From contig CAVQDO010000011.1 in assembly GCA_963711255.1 (NCBI GenBank), positions 62,001 through 126,000 of the forward strand: 64,000 nucleotides of DNA. The letters run 5' to 3'. A program made the translations under genes and the position numbers. Positions 42,620-52,856 of this stretch are shown here, one piece after another. This DNA comes from GCA-2746365 sp963711255 (GTDB taxonomy: Bacteria > Pseudomonadota > Gammaproteobacteria > SZUA-229). The notes under the pieces are model-generated. The model saw nothing but the letters and a program-made list of their open reading frames with translations. It did not search any database and was not told the DNA's origin. Within the stretch, counting starts at the first letter, position 1; each line of letters opens with the position of its first letter.

Positions 42620-43225
42620 ATGGATACAGAAAAACTTAAAAAAATTCTCGAGGCAATTTTGCTTGCCAGCGATCGTATTTTAACGGCCAACCAGCTGGAA
42701 GTATTATTCGAGCTTGATGAGGAACGTCCGACACGTGATGAAATTCGCAAAGCACTGCATGAAATGGCAGACGATTATGAGAATCGCGGTTATGAACTAA
42801 AGCAGGTTGCCAGTGGATTTCGTTTACAGGTAAGGCAGGAATACGCTATCTGGGTAGGTCGTTTATGGGAAGAAAAGCCGGCGCGTTATACCCGTGCGCT
42901 ACTGGAAACCATGGCACTGATTGCTTACCGCCAGCCAATTACACGTGGTGAAATCGAAGAAGTGCGCGGCGTCAGCGTTAGTTCAAATATTATTAAAACC
43001 CTGCTTGAACGTGACTGGATTAAAGTGCTGGGCCATAAAGACGTGCCTGGAAAACCAACACTGTATGGAACCACCAAAGAGTTCCTCGATTACTTTAACC
43101 TGAAAACACTGGACCAGCTGCCAACACTGGCCGAGATAAAAGACCTGGACAGTATTCACCCTGAACTTGCACTGGATGAAAATCTTGATGCTGAAGATCA
43201 GAAAAATGCAGATGTTGCTGAATGA
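42620..43225 (+). CDS. scpB: segregation and condensation protein ScpB, with an acidic tail in another frame
   Basis: 201 residues with two winged helices. KLKKILEAILLASDRILTANQLEVLF opens the first. TMALIAYRQPITRGEIEEVRGVSVSSNIIKTLLERDWIKVLGH and GKPTLYGTTKEFLDYFNL are typical of ScpB. The frame stops at TGA after DVAE. Beyond it a +1 frame to 43514 continues with a strongly acidic region (DDEIEDVLAAAEQDDAETES). Reading one base over (GAA-T-GAT) gives a longer ScpB of about 297 residues with an acidic tail, as in many gammaproteobacterial ScpB proteins, so the stop may be a sequence error. Confidence 0.92.
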   Translation: MDTEKLKKILEAILLASDRILTANQLEVLFELDEERPTRDEIRKALHEMADDYENRGYELKQVASGFRLQVRQEYAIWVGRLWEEKPARYTRALLETMALIAYRQPITRGEIEEVRGVSVSSNIIKTLLERDWIKVLGHKDVPGKPTLYGTTKEFLDYFNLKTLDQLPTLAEIKDLDSIHPELALDENLDAEDQKNADVAE

Positions 43226-43514
43226 TTCCGCGCGGCCCGATGATGAAATCGAAGACGTGTTAGCTGCAGCTGAACAGGATGATGCGGAAACAGAATCTGA
43301 TTCTGAAATCGTGGCTGAAGAAAAGGTTGCTGAAGACGCAGTTACTGAAGAAATAGTTGCTGAAGAAACGGCAGCCAAAGAGCATGACACTGAAATCGAA
43401 GATGAGCTGGCTGAAACCACGGCTGAAGATGCCGGGATGGAAGGCGTAATATCTGATGAAGATGATGCCTCAGCTGATTCAGAAAAATCCGAAAAACAGG
43501 TTTTTAATGCTTAA
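43226..43514 (+). pseudogene. possible ScpB acidic C-terminal tail, +1 frame
   Basis: The frame to 43514 encodes about 95 residues of nearly pure Glu, Asp, Ala, Val and Thr repeats (VAEEKVAEDAVTEEIVAEET). An upstream ATG (43167) would place 15 residues of scpB in an alternate phase. No ribosome-binding site or independent start fits, so it is best read as the continuation of ScpB after one base is skipped near 43223. Confidence 0.5.
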
Positions 43515-43568
43515 GGTATTAAACCCTTACGCAGCAAAATCTGCTATCTCAATATTGAGTATTAAATC

Positions 43569-44534
43569 ATGACACAGGTGCCCGCTCAGGGTGAGCGTAT
43601 TCAGAAAGCACTGGCACGAATGGGTTTTGGTTCGCGTCGTGAAATTGAGCGCCTGATCGGCGAAGAAAAAATACGTCTTAATGGCCAGCTGGCAAAAATC
43701 GGTGACCACGTAATAGTGGGTGATAAGGTTAACATCGGCAACCGCCGGGCCGTTATCAGCGGTGATGTGAATCGCATTCGTGTACTGCTTTATAACAAGC
43801 CCGAAGGCGAAATTTGCACCCGCAAAGATGAAGAAGGCCGTAAAACGGTTTTCGATAGTATCGGTACGCTAAGAGATGGTCGCTGGATCAGCGTCGGCCG
43901 GCTCGATATAAACTCCAGTGGCCTGTTACTGTTTACCAATTACGGCGAACTGGCAAACCATTTAATGCATCCCTCCAGTGAAATTGAACGTGAGTATGCA
44001 GTCCGGGTGAACGGTGAAGTGACCAGTGACATCATCAAGAATTTACTGAAAGGTGTTGAGCTGGAAGACGGCCTGCTGAAATTTGATAAGATTGTTGATG
44101 CCGGCGGGCAGGGTGCCAACCACTGGTATCACGTCATCTTAAAAGAAGGCAAAAATCGCGAAGTGCGCAGGCTTTGGCAATCACAGGATATGCGGGTAAG
44201 CCGCTTAACCCGGGTTCGTTATGGCAACCTGGTATTACCGCGAGATTTAAAGGTCGGTAAAAAAGTCGAGCTGTCACTGGAAGAAATAAAGCAGCTGTTT
44301 GCCGATGTGAAACTCGAATGGCCTGAGTCACGTGACGAGATGACGAAGCAGCGAAGCGATAAAGCCAGAAGCCAGTCGATAAAACAGCAGCGTTTTGGTG
44401 ATAAATCACAGGCAAAAAGTGGCAAAACTTCTCACTCGAATTCAGGTCAAACACACAGGGCTGGCGCGAGAAAAGACACTCGCTCCACACAGTCAAAAAG
44501 AACTAACGCAAAGAAAGGCAGTAACCGGCATTAG
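43569..44534 (+). CDS. rluB: ribosomal large-subunit pseudouridine synthase B
   Basis: A 321-residue RsuA/RluB-type enzyme. ERIQKALARMGFGSRREIERLIGEEKIRLNGQLA is an S4 RNA-binding domain. The catalytic region is SVGRLDINSSGLLLFTNYGELANHLMHPS, where D of GRLD is catalytic. EGKNREVRRLWQSQDMRVSRLTRVRYG is the C-terminal core. It makes pseudouridine at 2605 of 23S rRNA in E. coli. A basic Lys/Ser/Gln-rich tail of about 75 residues follows, as in other RluB proteins. It ends the scp operon. Confidence 0.95.
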   Translation: MTQVPAQGERIQKALARMGFGSRREIERLIGEEKIRLNGQLAKIGDHVIVGDKVNIGNRRAVISGDVNRIRVLLYNKPEGEICTRKDEEGRKTVFDSIGTLRDGRWISVGRLDINSSGLLLFTNYGELANHLMHPSSEIEREYAVRVNGEVTSDIIKNLLKGVELEDGLLKFDKIVDAGGQGANHWYHVILKEGKNREVRRLWQSQDMRVSRLTRVRYGNLVLPRDLKVGKKVELSLEEIKQLFADVKLEWPESRDEMTKQRSDKARSQSIKQQRFGDKSQAKSGKTSHSNSGQTHRAGARKDTRSTQSKRTNAKKGSNRH

Positions 44535-44568
44535 TTCTAGCCTATGTTTTTAGCGAGGGCCATTTACA

Positions 44569-45621
44569 TGAAACTGATAATGCGTTTAAAACTTCTGTTT
44601 ATTGTTATTTCGATGTGCGTAATCATTACGCCTGATGCTTTTGCCAGGTCAGAAGGTCAACTTTCTGCAGGTCATGGTTAACCCGGGTTATGAAGAGAAA
44701 CCCTCATGGTTTAAAGTTTCCTTTCTTGATTTGTTTGAAGACATCGAAGAAGCCGCTGAAAATAATAAACGTGTCATGGTTTATTTCTACCAGGACGGCT
44801 GTCCTTACTGCAAGATACTGCTGCAGGATAATTTCAGTCAACTCGAAATAGCCGATAAAACGCAAAAATATTTTGATGTGGTGGCGATCAATCTCTGGGG
44901 TGACCAGGAAGTAACGGTCGGCGATAAAGTCTATAAAGAAAAAGATTTTGCCGAAGCATTAAAAGTTCAGTACACGCCAACCCTGTTGTTCTTTTCCGAA
45001 GATAAAAAAGTCGTATTCCGTGCTAATGGTTATTACCCGCCGGAAAAGTTTAGTGCGCTGCTGGACTATATTGGTGAAAAGCAGGAAAACAAAATCAGTT
45101 ACCAGGCTTACATGGAAAAGCTCGATCCACAACCTGCTAGCGGACGTTTGCACGATGATATTAATAGCGTGAAATCTGCAGCTGATTTATCTCGCAATAC
45201 TAATACGCAGGATAAACCGTTGCTGGTTATGTTCGAGCAAAAAAAATGCAGCAGCTGTGATGAGTTGCACCTGGATATTTTAAAACGCAAGGAGAGTATC
45301 GAGCTATTATCTGAATTTGATGTTGTGGTTCTGGATATGTGGTCTGATCAGGTTATCACTACGCCTGCTGGCGATAAATTAAAAATTCGCGACTGGGCAA
45401 AAAAACTCAACGTTAAATATGCACCCAGCCTGTTGTTTTTTGACGGGGCCGGTGAAGAAGTGTTTCGCGCTGATGCCTATTTAAAAGCTTTTCATACACA
45501 GACAGCGATGGATTATGTAGCGAACGGGGCCTACAGGACTCAGGCTAACTTCCAGCGTTTCGTTGATGCGCGTGCCGATCATCTTCGCGAGCAGGGAATA
45601 GAAGTCAACCTGATGGAATAG
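44569..45621 (+). pseudogene. periplasmic thioredoxin-fold protein with two thioredoxin-like domains, single frameshift
   Basis: The first frame (ATG 44569) encodes a signal peptide MKLIMRLKLLFIVISM and CVIITPDAFARSEGQLSA, then stops. The second frame begins NPGYEEKPSWFKVSFLDLFE. They join by skipping one G near 44670 (GCA-G-GTC). Domain 1 has the active-site CPYC in DGCPYCKILLQ and domain 2 has CSSC in KKCSSCDELHLD; both are followed by a cis-proline-like YTPTLLFF or YAPSLLFF. This double Trx design, about 350 residues, resembles SoxW-type or related proteins. Possible periplasmic disulfide or thiol reductase. Confidence 0.8.
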
Positions 45622-45782
45622 CCCGTCAATATTACTGTCATCTCGAGCAGCGGGTTTTTAATGTACTGAATGCTTTTTCGTCTTGCCATGAACACAAGGC
45701 AAAATAAACCTGAACCGAACCATAGTTATATATGTAAGAATTGATCGTTGTCACTTTCAGGCAATAAAACCAGGCGTTATAC

Positions 45783-46508
45783 GTGAATAATACCATTGCG
45801 ACCATTCCTTTATTGAACCTGTTACTTGCATTTATACCTGTGCTGGTAACCTTAGCTATTCTTTATAACTGGTCATTAAAAGCGGGCCATGCCAGTTATG
45901 CTGTATTGCGAATGCTGGTGCAGTTATTGCTGATTGGTTACTTTCTGACATTCATATTTGAAAGTCATGATCCAGGAATTATTTTGATTATCCTGCTGAT
46001 AATGGTGCTTGCTTCAAGCTGGATTGCACTGGGTACGGTTGCAAGTATGCGAATTCAGCTGTACAAAAATGCACTGGCAGCAATCGTACTTGGTGGTGGC
46101 ATAACACTGCTATTAATTACCCAGCTTGTGCTGGAAGTGGATCCCTGGTATTCACCGCAGACCATGATACCGATTGCCGGTATGATTTTTGCCAATTCCA
46201 TGAACAGCGTCAGCCTGGCGGCTGAACGATTAAGTGCGGAGATGGATCGGAATGTATCCTACCTGGCTGCACGTAAAATTGCCTTGCAGTCTTCACTTAT
46301 ACCAGTAATCAATTCTCTTTTTGCCGTTGGCCTGGTTTCTTTGCCTGGCATGATGACAGGGCAGATACTATCAGGCGTTTCACCATTAATTGCTGCCAGG
46401 TACCAGATAATGGTGATGTGCATGATTTTTGGTTCAGCCGGTATCGCTACCGCAATATTCCTGGTGCTGGTAAAACCGCATTTTACAAAGACGGAAGCAG
46501 CGTTGTAA
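45783..46508 (+). CDS. FetB/YbbM-type ABC transporter permease (UPF0014)
   Basis: A 241-residue integral membrane protein of about seven segments. SLKAGHASYAVLRMLVQLLLIGYFL is the family opening, and GSRVRIQLY-like ASMRIQLYKNAL, PIAGMIFANSMNSVSLAAERL and SLPGMMTGQILSGVSPLIAARYQIMVMCM are its core. E. coli FetB pairs with ATPase FetA in iron export. No ATPase gene is adjacent, and a GTG start is used with no strong ribosome-binding site. It may be an orphan permease. Confidence 0.92.
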   Translation: MNNTIATIPLLNLLLAFIPVLVTLAILYNWSLKAGHASYAVLRMLVQLLLIGYFLTFIFESHDPGIILIILLIMVLASSWIALGTVASMRIQLYKNALAAIVLGGGITLLLITQLVLEVDPWYSPQTMIPIAGMIFANSMNSVSLAAERLSAEMDRNVSYLAARKIALQSSLIPVINSLFAVGLVSLPGMMTGQILSGVSPLIAARYQIMVMCMIFGSAGIATAIFLVLVKPHFTKTEAAL

Positions 46509-46531
46509 TAGACGACTAGTATTTCAAAGAG

Positions 46532-47272
46532 TTAGCCTGCCTGAGAAGAGAGTTCGTCCAGTTCGAAGATTCTACCGTGTGATGCGGCATTATTAATCGT
46601 GATGCTTTCTTCGCTCAATAAAAAGGCCGCAGCTTTGGCAACGGTATCCGGCCTGGTGAGCGTTTCCGGATTTTCACCGGGAAATGCGCGTGTTCTGAAG
46701 GCCGTGTGGACATCGCCTGGCAACAGCCCGGTGACATTGATTGAGCTGTTCTCCAGTTCATCGGCGAGTATCTGCATGAAGCTGCTCAGGCCAGCCTTGG
46801 AAACACCATAAGCTCCCCAGTAAGCCGTATTTTTATTGTCCAGGTTAAAGACAATGCTGCTATTGCTGTCATGCTTGAGCAGTGGAATGCACGCCTGTGT
46901 CAGCATAAACGTTGCATTGAGGTTAATTTGCATGACACGGTGCCATAGCTGCTGGTCGTATTGCTGTATGGGTGAGGAGGCGCCATGCCAGCCGGCGTTA
47001 TTAAACAGGGCATCGAGTTTGCCAAATTCTTTTGTGATGACGTCGTTTAAGGTTTCACAGTCTTGCGGTGTCATTTTTTCAAAATCCAGCGGGTAAATAA
47101 CCGGTTCGGTATAGCCAGCATCGACAATTTCGTCATATAGCACTTCAAGCTTTGGCGTCTGTTTACCATGGATAATAACGGTTGCACCCCGTTTAGCACA
47201 TTCGATGGCAGTGGCTTTACCAATACCATCACTGGCACCTGTGATTAAAATTGTTTTATCTGTTAATTGCAT
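46532..47272 (-). CDS. SDR family oxidoreductase, YciK-like, with altered catalytic serine
   Basis: A 246-residue short-chain dehydrogenase. ILITGASDGIGKATAIECAKRG is the NAD(P)-binding glycine motif, FNNAGW the structural NNAG, and YWGAYGVSKAGLSSFMQ the YxxxK. The usual catalytic Ser, 12-13 residues before the tyrosine, is not present: the segment reads IVFNLDNKNTAYWGAY, three residues shorter than in YciK (VFTSSSVGRQGRANWGAY). It may be a poorly active or non-catalytic member. Convergent with the FetB gene and divergent from mnmC. Confidence 0.85.
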   Translation of the reverse strand: MQLTDKTILITGASDGIGKATAIECAKRGATVIIHGKQTPKLEVLYDEIVDAGYTEPVIYPLDFEKMTPQDCETLNDVITKEFGKLDALFNNAGWHGASSPIQQYDQQLWHRVMQINLNATFMLTQACIPLLKHDSNSSIVFNLDNKNTAYWGAYGVSKAGLSSFMQILADELENSSINVTGLLPGDVHTAFRTRAFPGENPETLTRPDTVAKAAAFLLSEESITINNAASHGRIFELDELSSQAG

Positions 47273-47337
47273 AATCTGTCTGTAAGCATAAGATACGGGG
47301 TTATCAAAACCGCTATTTTACCCATTCCTGAGCTACT

Positions 47338-49310
47338 ATGCAGTATTCAAATTTTACCTGGCGTGATGCACAGCCATTCAGTGAAACCTTCGATGATATC
47401 TATTATTCGTCAAATGCCGACGAGAGTGTTTCCGGCGAAGGTGAGTTTCTGCATGTTTTTTTTAAAAATAACGGACTGCCGCATCGCTGGCAGGAAAATC
47501 GTGACTTTGTTATTGCCGAACTTGGCCTGGGCAGTACCTTAAACTGCCTGTTAACAATACAGCAGTGGCTGGCTCACCTTGAAGAAAGTCAGCATGATAA
47601 ATGCCTGCATTACATCGCTGTAGAAAAGTACCCGTTGTCGCCGCAGGCAATTGTCGAACTTCTGTCACGTTATTCAATGCTGCAGGGCTACTGCAAGGAG
47701 CTTGTCGATAATTATCCTCCTGCTGTAGAAGGTTCACACAGCCGTCTACTGTTTAATGGTCGAGTGCATATTCATTTTAAGTTTATGGATGCGTTTGATG
47801 CATTAAAAGATGAACAGCTGAATGTTGATGCATGGTATCTCGATGGTTTTTCACCGGCAAAGAATTCTGATATGTGGTCGGCTGAGCTGTTTCAGAAAGT
47901 TGCTCAGAACAGTCATAAGGGAACCACCTGCAGCACTTATACCTCGGCAGGTTTTGTAAAACGAAATCTGCAGCAAAGCGGGTTTAGCGTGAAAAAAGTG
48001 ACCGGGCATGGTAACAAGCGTGAAATGCTGACTGCAGAACTGGATCAGGAGCCTGTGGCGGATTATCGTTTTGCGGATAAGCCCTGGTACTGCTCTACCA
48101 TTGAAACAACAGCAGGCATCACCGCAGGTTACTATTATCGGCGCCGGTATTGCCGGCCTCAGCGTGGCTTATGCAATGGCGAAAAGAGGCTGCTCAGTAA
48201 CTGTGATAGATCGTAACAGCGAGGTGGCTAAGCAGACATCAGCAAACCCGTGTGCCATCGTTTATCCTCGTTTATCGGTTGATAATGATGTTGATACTGA
48301 ATTTTACACCGCGGCTTACTGTTATAGCCTGTATCAGCTGGCGGCATTACAGAAAAAACAGCCGGATAAATTCTGGTTTGATGACGGCCTGTTACAGCTG
48401 ATGGACAGGAAAAGGGCCGGACAGATTCTCGATAAATATACCTTTAATGATGATTTTGTTTCGCAGCTTAATAGCTTTTACTGCTGATGATTTTATGCCG
48501 CATGAAAAACTTGTCGACGCTAACGTTTTTCTTGATTTTAAAAAAGCAGGTGTTGTGCTGCCGCCAGTATTATGTGAAGTGTTGAAGCGTGAGTGTGCTG
48601 ATCATCTGACGATAAAACAGGCATCGGTGGATGCCATTAAAAACACTGAAGGCAAGTGGCATTGTTATTCTGGCAATGACCTGGTTGATGTCTCTGCGCT
48701 TCTTGTTATTGCCAATGGCGTAGACGTTAACTCACTTGGCCTGGACCTTGAGTTTCCGTTAGAAAAAGTCAGAGGGCAGGTTGCTGTTTTAAATGAAACC
48801 GGGCCAACGAAAGTTATTGCTAAAACAGTTAATGCGGGCAAGTACATAACACCGTCTATAGCGGGTAAGCATTATATCGGTGCAACTTACCACCGTGGGG
48901 ATAGTTCTTTGCTCGCCTTAGATGCGGATAAGGTGGAATTGTTAGCTGCAGCAGAAAAAACTTTCCCGGGAGAATTTTCTGCAAATAGTTATTCAACTGC
49001 CTGGGTGGGTATACGTTCGATGTCAAAGGATCGTGTTCCAGTAGTAGGTCCTGTTCCGGATATAACTTTTTATAAGCGGGAGTACCGGGATATTTGCCAC
49101 GGCAATAATAATAAAGTTTATCAACCCGCGCAGTACCTGGATGGGCTTTATGTTTCTGCTGCACATGGTTCACGCGGTTTTAGCAGCTGTTTTTTATCGG
49201 CAGAAATTATCGCTGCACAGATTAGAGGAGAGCCATTACCGGTTAGTAAAAAGGTCGCCGATTATCTGAGTCCATCACGGTTTATTGTGAACGACCTTAA
49301 GCGAAGCTGA
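47338..49310 (+). pseudogene. mnmC: bifunctional tRNA 5-methylaminomethyl-2-thiouridine enzyme, two frameshifts
   Basis: One gene in three phases. Frame 1 (from ATG 47338) is the methyltransferase half: SETFDDIYYSSNADESVSGEGEFLHVFFKNNGL, with FVIAELGLGSTLNCLL as the SAM motif and WYLDGFSPAKNSDMWSAELF. Frame 2 carries the FAD motif VTIIGAGIAGLSVAYAMAKRGC. Frame 3 continues TADDFMPHEKLVDANVFLDF with the closing AAHGSRGFSSCFLSAEIIAAQI. One base must be skipped near 48094 (TGC-T-CTA) and near 48479 (TTT-T-ACT). Both halves of MnmC are therefore present and otherwise intact; errors in sequence are likely. Confidence 0.88.
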
Positions 49311-52300
49311 GCTTTCATCTTTATTGAAGGTAAGTACTTTTTCTAATGGTTTGGGCTGTTCTATGCCGTAACCCTGTGCGAAGTCAACTTTTATGTCCCG
49401 CAGTTTTTTAATGATCTGATCATTTTCAACATACTCAGCAATCGTTGCTATGCCCATGTTATGGCCGACTTCATTAATAGCCGCAACCATTGCCTGGTCT
49501 ATATTATTGTTAACCATGTCAGCGACAAAGCTGCCGTCTATTTTCAGGTAGTCAACAGACAGGTTCTTCAGGTACTGGAAGGATGACAGGCCGCTTCCAA
49601 AATCATCGAGTGCAAATTTAAAGCCAACGGCTTTTAAATCCTTTATAAGTTTTTTAGCCTGTTGCAGGTTTTTGATGGCAGCTGTTTCTGTTATCTCAAA
49701 ACATATGGTTTTAGTATCAATTTCATACCGGTTAGCCATCGATTTAATATCATCAACAATCGTTTTATCTGTTAACGTGTTGCCAGACAGGTTAATGGAA
49801 AAGTGTGTATTATCTCCATCGTTTTCCGAGTACTTTCGGATAAATGCAAATGTTTCCTTAATGATTTTCCTGTCCAGTAAATGCATCAGATTATATCGTT
49901 CAGCAGCAGGAATAAAGGCGTCTGGTGTGATTAACTGGTTATCTTCGTCAAGCAGTCGTACCAGTATCTCAACGTGTCCGTTTAAATGCTTCAGGTTGTT
50001 TAAAGGCACGATTGGTTGTGCATACAGGCATAATCGATTGGTTTCAATGGCATCACGTATTCTTGTTGCCCAATAGGATTCTTCCTGGCGTCGAATTAGT
50101 TCACTATCCTGCTCTTCGTAGACATATACCCGGTTGCGACCCTGATCTTTTGCCGTGTAACAGGCGAGGTCGGCTTTCCTGATAGCATTTGCAGTGTCCT
50201 GTGAACTTTTGTTAAGTGGGTTTATGCCTATGCTGATGCCAAGTTTGTAGTCGCATTTTTCCCAGCGAAATTTCATGTTTGAAATTGTATCAATGATCTT
50301 GTTGGCGATTTTAATGGCTACTTCCTGTGAGCAGTTTTTCAGTATCAGGCCAAATTCATCACCACTAAGGCGGCTTAAAACATCGTCGCCGCGGATACAT
50401 TTTTTTATCAGGGCGGTGACTTCAATCAGGCACTGGTCGCCTGCGCTGTGGCCTGCGGTATCATTGATTAGTTTGAAGCGGTCAAGGTCCATATAGAATA
50501 GTATATGGCTACGATTGCTGTTGCTGGCATCGTAAATGTGATCCGATACTTCCATGTTGAAAGCGTCACGGTTTAACAGGTCTGTTAATGGGTCATGTGC
50601 AGCCTGATGAATAATGGTTTTTTCAAGATGGCGACGCTGGGTTTCATCATGAAACACGATAACTACGCCTTCGGCATAGCCCGAAGTGTTGAGTATTGGA
50701 GAAATAGAGCTTTCAATATCTTTTTTGTTGCCGTTTTTACTGACCAGGCTCAAAATACTTTTATTGATAGTAATGCTGTCATCAAGGCAGGACTTAACGA
50801 CATCATGAATCGGTTCTCCGGTATCAAGGTCTTCAATTCTAAATACATCCTGCACAGGCTTGTTCTTGGCTTTATTCAGTGGCCAAGCAGTTAATGATTC
50901 TGCGACATGGTTCATGTACTCAATTTCACCATTAGTATTAGTGGTGATTACAGCGTCACCAATTGAATGCAGTGTTACTTCGGCACGTTCACGTTCCGAC
51001 TTGATAACATTAACCAGTTGCATATTGATGATAGCCATTTGTACACTTTGGCTGAACTGGGTTAACAGTTGTTCATCAATACTGTCGAAATCATTTTGTG
51101 CTCTGAAAACCGCGATAGCGCCGTAGGGTTTGTCGTTCAATGTTACCGGCGTAATTAATGTTGACTTGATATCAAGGTTAATCGGTAATGATTTTTTCGC
51201 GCGTGAGTCTGATAAAACGTCGTTAATTAATAATGTTTTATTATTGTTGATCGTTCGGATGCAGGGGCCGCCATCTTCGACATCAAGAGTCAGGTGTTCC
51301 AGTTTTTCACTCTTGTTCCCGCTTGCTGATAAAAAACTGTAAGTGCGCTGGTTTTCATTAATGACAGGAAAGGCGGCAAGCTCGGTTTTTGTGATCTCCT
51401 GCGCTGCACGACAGATATTTTTAAAGAAAGCATCCTTGTTGTATCCCTCGGTGATTAAGCGGGCTATCCAGTTATCAATGAGCAGTAAACCTTGTTTGTA
51501 GCGTTCGTTGTTATTAATTTCTATCTGGTATTCCAGCTCGATGATGGCACGTGATGTGGCAATGGTCAGAATGTTTTCCGCCAGGTTTGTGTCTGCGACA
51601 GGTGATTTGCTGGCTATGGCTATTAAACCAAGGACGTTTTCCTTTTTATCAATCAGGCTAATTCCAATATAACTCACCGCCTCAGCAAACAACTTTTCAT
51701 TATCATTAGGGAAGTAGTAGGACAGGTCACTATTGTGTACCAGTCGCCCGTTTTTTATTACTTCTTCACAAGGGGTGTTTGCCAGCTGGTACTTTATATT
51801 GCTGCTGAATATGCCGTGATCGAGCATGCCCAGTATCTGGGCGCTGCGTCCCGATGGGTTAATTTTGCTGATATAGGCATATTCAACCTCCAGCGCATTA
51901 CATAAGGCGTTTAACAGGTAAAGGATGCGGTCTTCATTGTTGCTTCTGTTGCCATTTTTATCAATGTCTACCAGCTGGTAGAGGGCTTTCTCGGTTTTCT
52001 TTCTTAGCAATACTTCATCATTCAGCCTGGCGTTGCTGGTTTTAAGTTCGTCTTCATTTTTTCGCAACGAAAGGAAAATATATAGAATGTAAAATATCAG
52101 GTAAATAGTGCACAGGAATAACAGGATATTAAAGATCTGCGCATTGCTATTCTGATTCTCGCGTAAAGCGGTGACTTCTTCTTTTAACAGGATTATCTGG
52201 TTCTCGATATTCAAAGAATTGAAGTGCGATAATATTTCATCAATTTCCGGCAGGCGCTCGACTATCATTAAGCTGTGATTGATAAGCGCTTTTGTATCGA

Positions 52301-52856
52301 TGTCAGGATTCTGGTTTAATGTGTCTACCAGCGGATATATTCTGTTGGCAATATTATTTTCCGGGCTTTCGTTATATTCGAGTAACAGGGTAAGAAGCTC
52401 AGCGGTAATACGTAATTGCTTTTTAGATTGTGATTTTGGTTTTATTGAGTATAAATCAGTGCCAACTTTGTAAATATATATCAGGGAATTACGCAGTATA
52501 GAGTGATGTGTTTTAAAGTCTTCTACCAGGATAGATTCATGTTTGATCAGGTTCTTAAGGCGATTGATGGCATCGTCACCAATTTCTTGCTGAACGATCT
52601 GACTACTGCTGAGTGATGTAATGTTTTCATCAAGTGATTGCAGCGTTTTGTTTAACGAGTCGTACTGCTGGATCTGGTTGCTTCTGAAACGTAGCAGGTC
52701 GCGATGAAGCTGAACCTGTAGATCCTGCAGTTCGTCAAAGTTTGCGAGTGTTTCATTAAGCGGCAGATCTCTGAATATAGTTTTATAAAAAAAGAAACTG
52801 ATCACAGAGATCAGAAGTATAAAGCCAATCCAGTAATTGATACGTCCTTTAATCAT
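49275..52856 (-). CDS. large membrane GAF-PAS-GGDEF-EAL protein
   Basis: 1193 residues from ATG 52856. Membrane segments are near the N-terminus (about 8-25) and near 240-262, framing a periplasmic helical region. Two GAF-like blocks follow, then a PAS domain (VTLHSIGDAVITTNTNGEIE). The cyclase motif is SGDEF rather than GGDEF (RLSGDEFGLIL), with RGDD (I-site-like). The EAL domain has EIL (HVEILVRL) with DDFGSG and LKIDGSFV. It overlaps the upstream di-heme peroxidase gene by 8 bases and, at its 3' end, the convergent mnmC by 36 bases. Confidence 0.92.
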   Translation of the reverse strand: MIKGRINYWIGFILLISVISFFFYKTIFRDLPLNETLANFDELQDLQVQLHRDLLRFRSNQIQQYDSLNKTLQSLDENITSLSSSQIVQQEIGDDAINRLKNLIKHESILVEDFKTHHSILRNSLIYIYKVGTDLYSIKPKSQSKKQLRITAELLTLLLEYNESPENNIANRIYPLVDTLNQNPDIDTKALINHSLMIVERLPEIDEILSHFNSLNIENQIILLKEEVTALRENQNSNAQIFNILLFLCTIYLIFYILYIFLSLRKNEDELKTSNARLNDEVLLRKKTEKALYQLVDIDKNGNRSNNEDRILYLLNALCNALEVEYAYISKINPSGRSAQILGMLDHGIFSSNIKYQLANTPCEEVIKNGRLVHNSDLSYYFPNDNEKLFAEAVSYIGISLIDKKENVLGLIAIASKSPVADTNLAENILTIATSRAIIELEYQIEINNNERYKQGLLLIDNWIARLITEGYNKDAFFKNICRAAQEITKTELAAFPVINENQRTYSFLSASGNKSEKLEHLTLDVEDGGPCIRTINNNKTLLINDVLSDSRAKKSLPINLDIKSTLITPVTLNDKPYGAIAVFRAQNDFDSIDEQLLTQFSQSVQMAIINMQLVNVIKSERERAEVTLHSIGDAVITTNTNGEIEYMNHVAESLTAWPLNKAKNKPVQDVFRIEDLDTGEPIHDVVKSCLDDSITINKSILSLVSKNGNKKDIESSISPILNTSGYAEGVVIVFHDETQRRHLEKTIIHQAAHDPLTDLLNRDAFNMEVSDHIYDASNSNRSHILFYMDLDRFKLINDTAGHSAGDQCLIEVTALIKKCIRGDDVLSRLSGDEFGLILKNCSQEVAIKIANKIIDTISNMKFRWEKCDYKLGISIGINPLNKSSQDTANAIRKADLACYTAKDQGRNRVYVYEEQDSELIRRQEESYWATRIRDAIETNRLCLYAQPIVPLNNLKHLNGHVEILVRLLDEDNQLITPDAFIPAAERYNLMHLLDRKIIKETFAFIRKYSENDGDNTHFSINLSGNTLTDKTIVDDIKSMANRYEIDTKTICFEITETAAIKNLQQAKKLIKDLKAVGFKFALDDFGSGLSSFQYLKNLSVDYLKIDGSFVADMVNNNIDQAMVAAINEVGHNMGIATIAEYVENDQIIKKLRDIKVDFAQGYGIEQPKPLEKVLTFNKDESSASLKVVHNKP

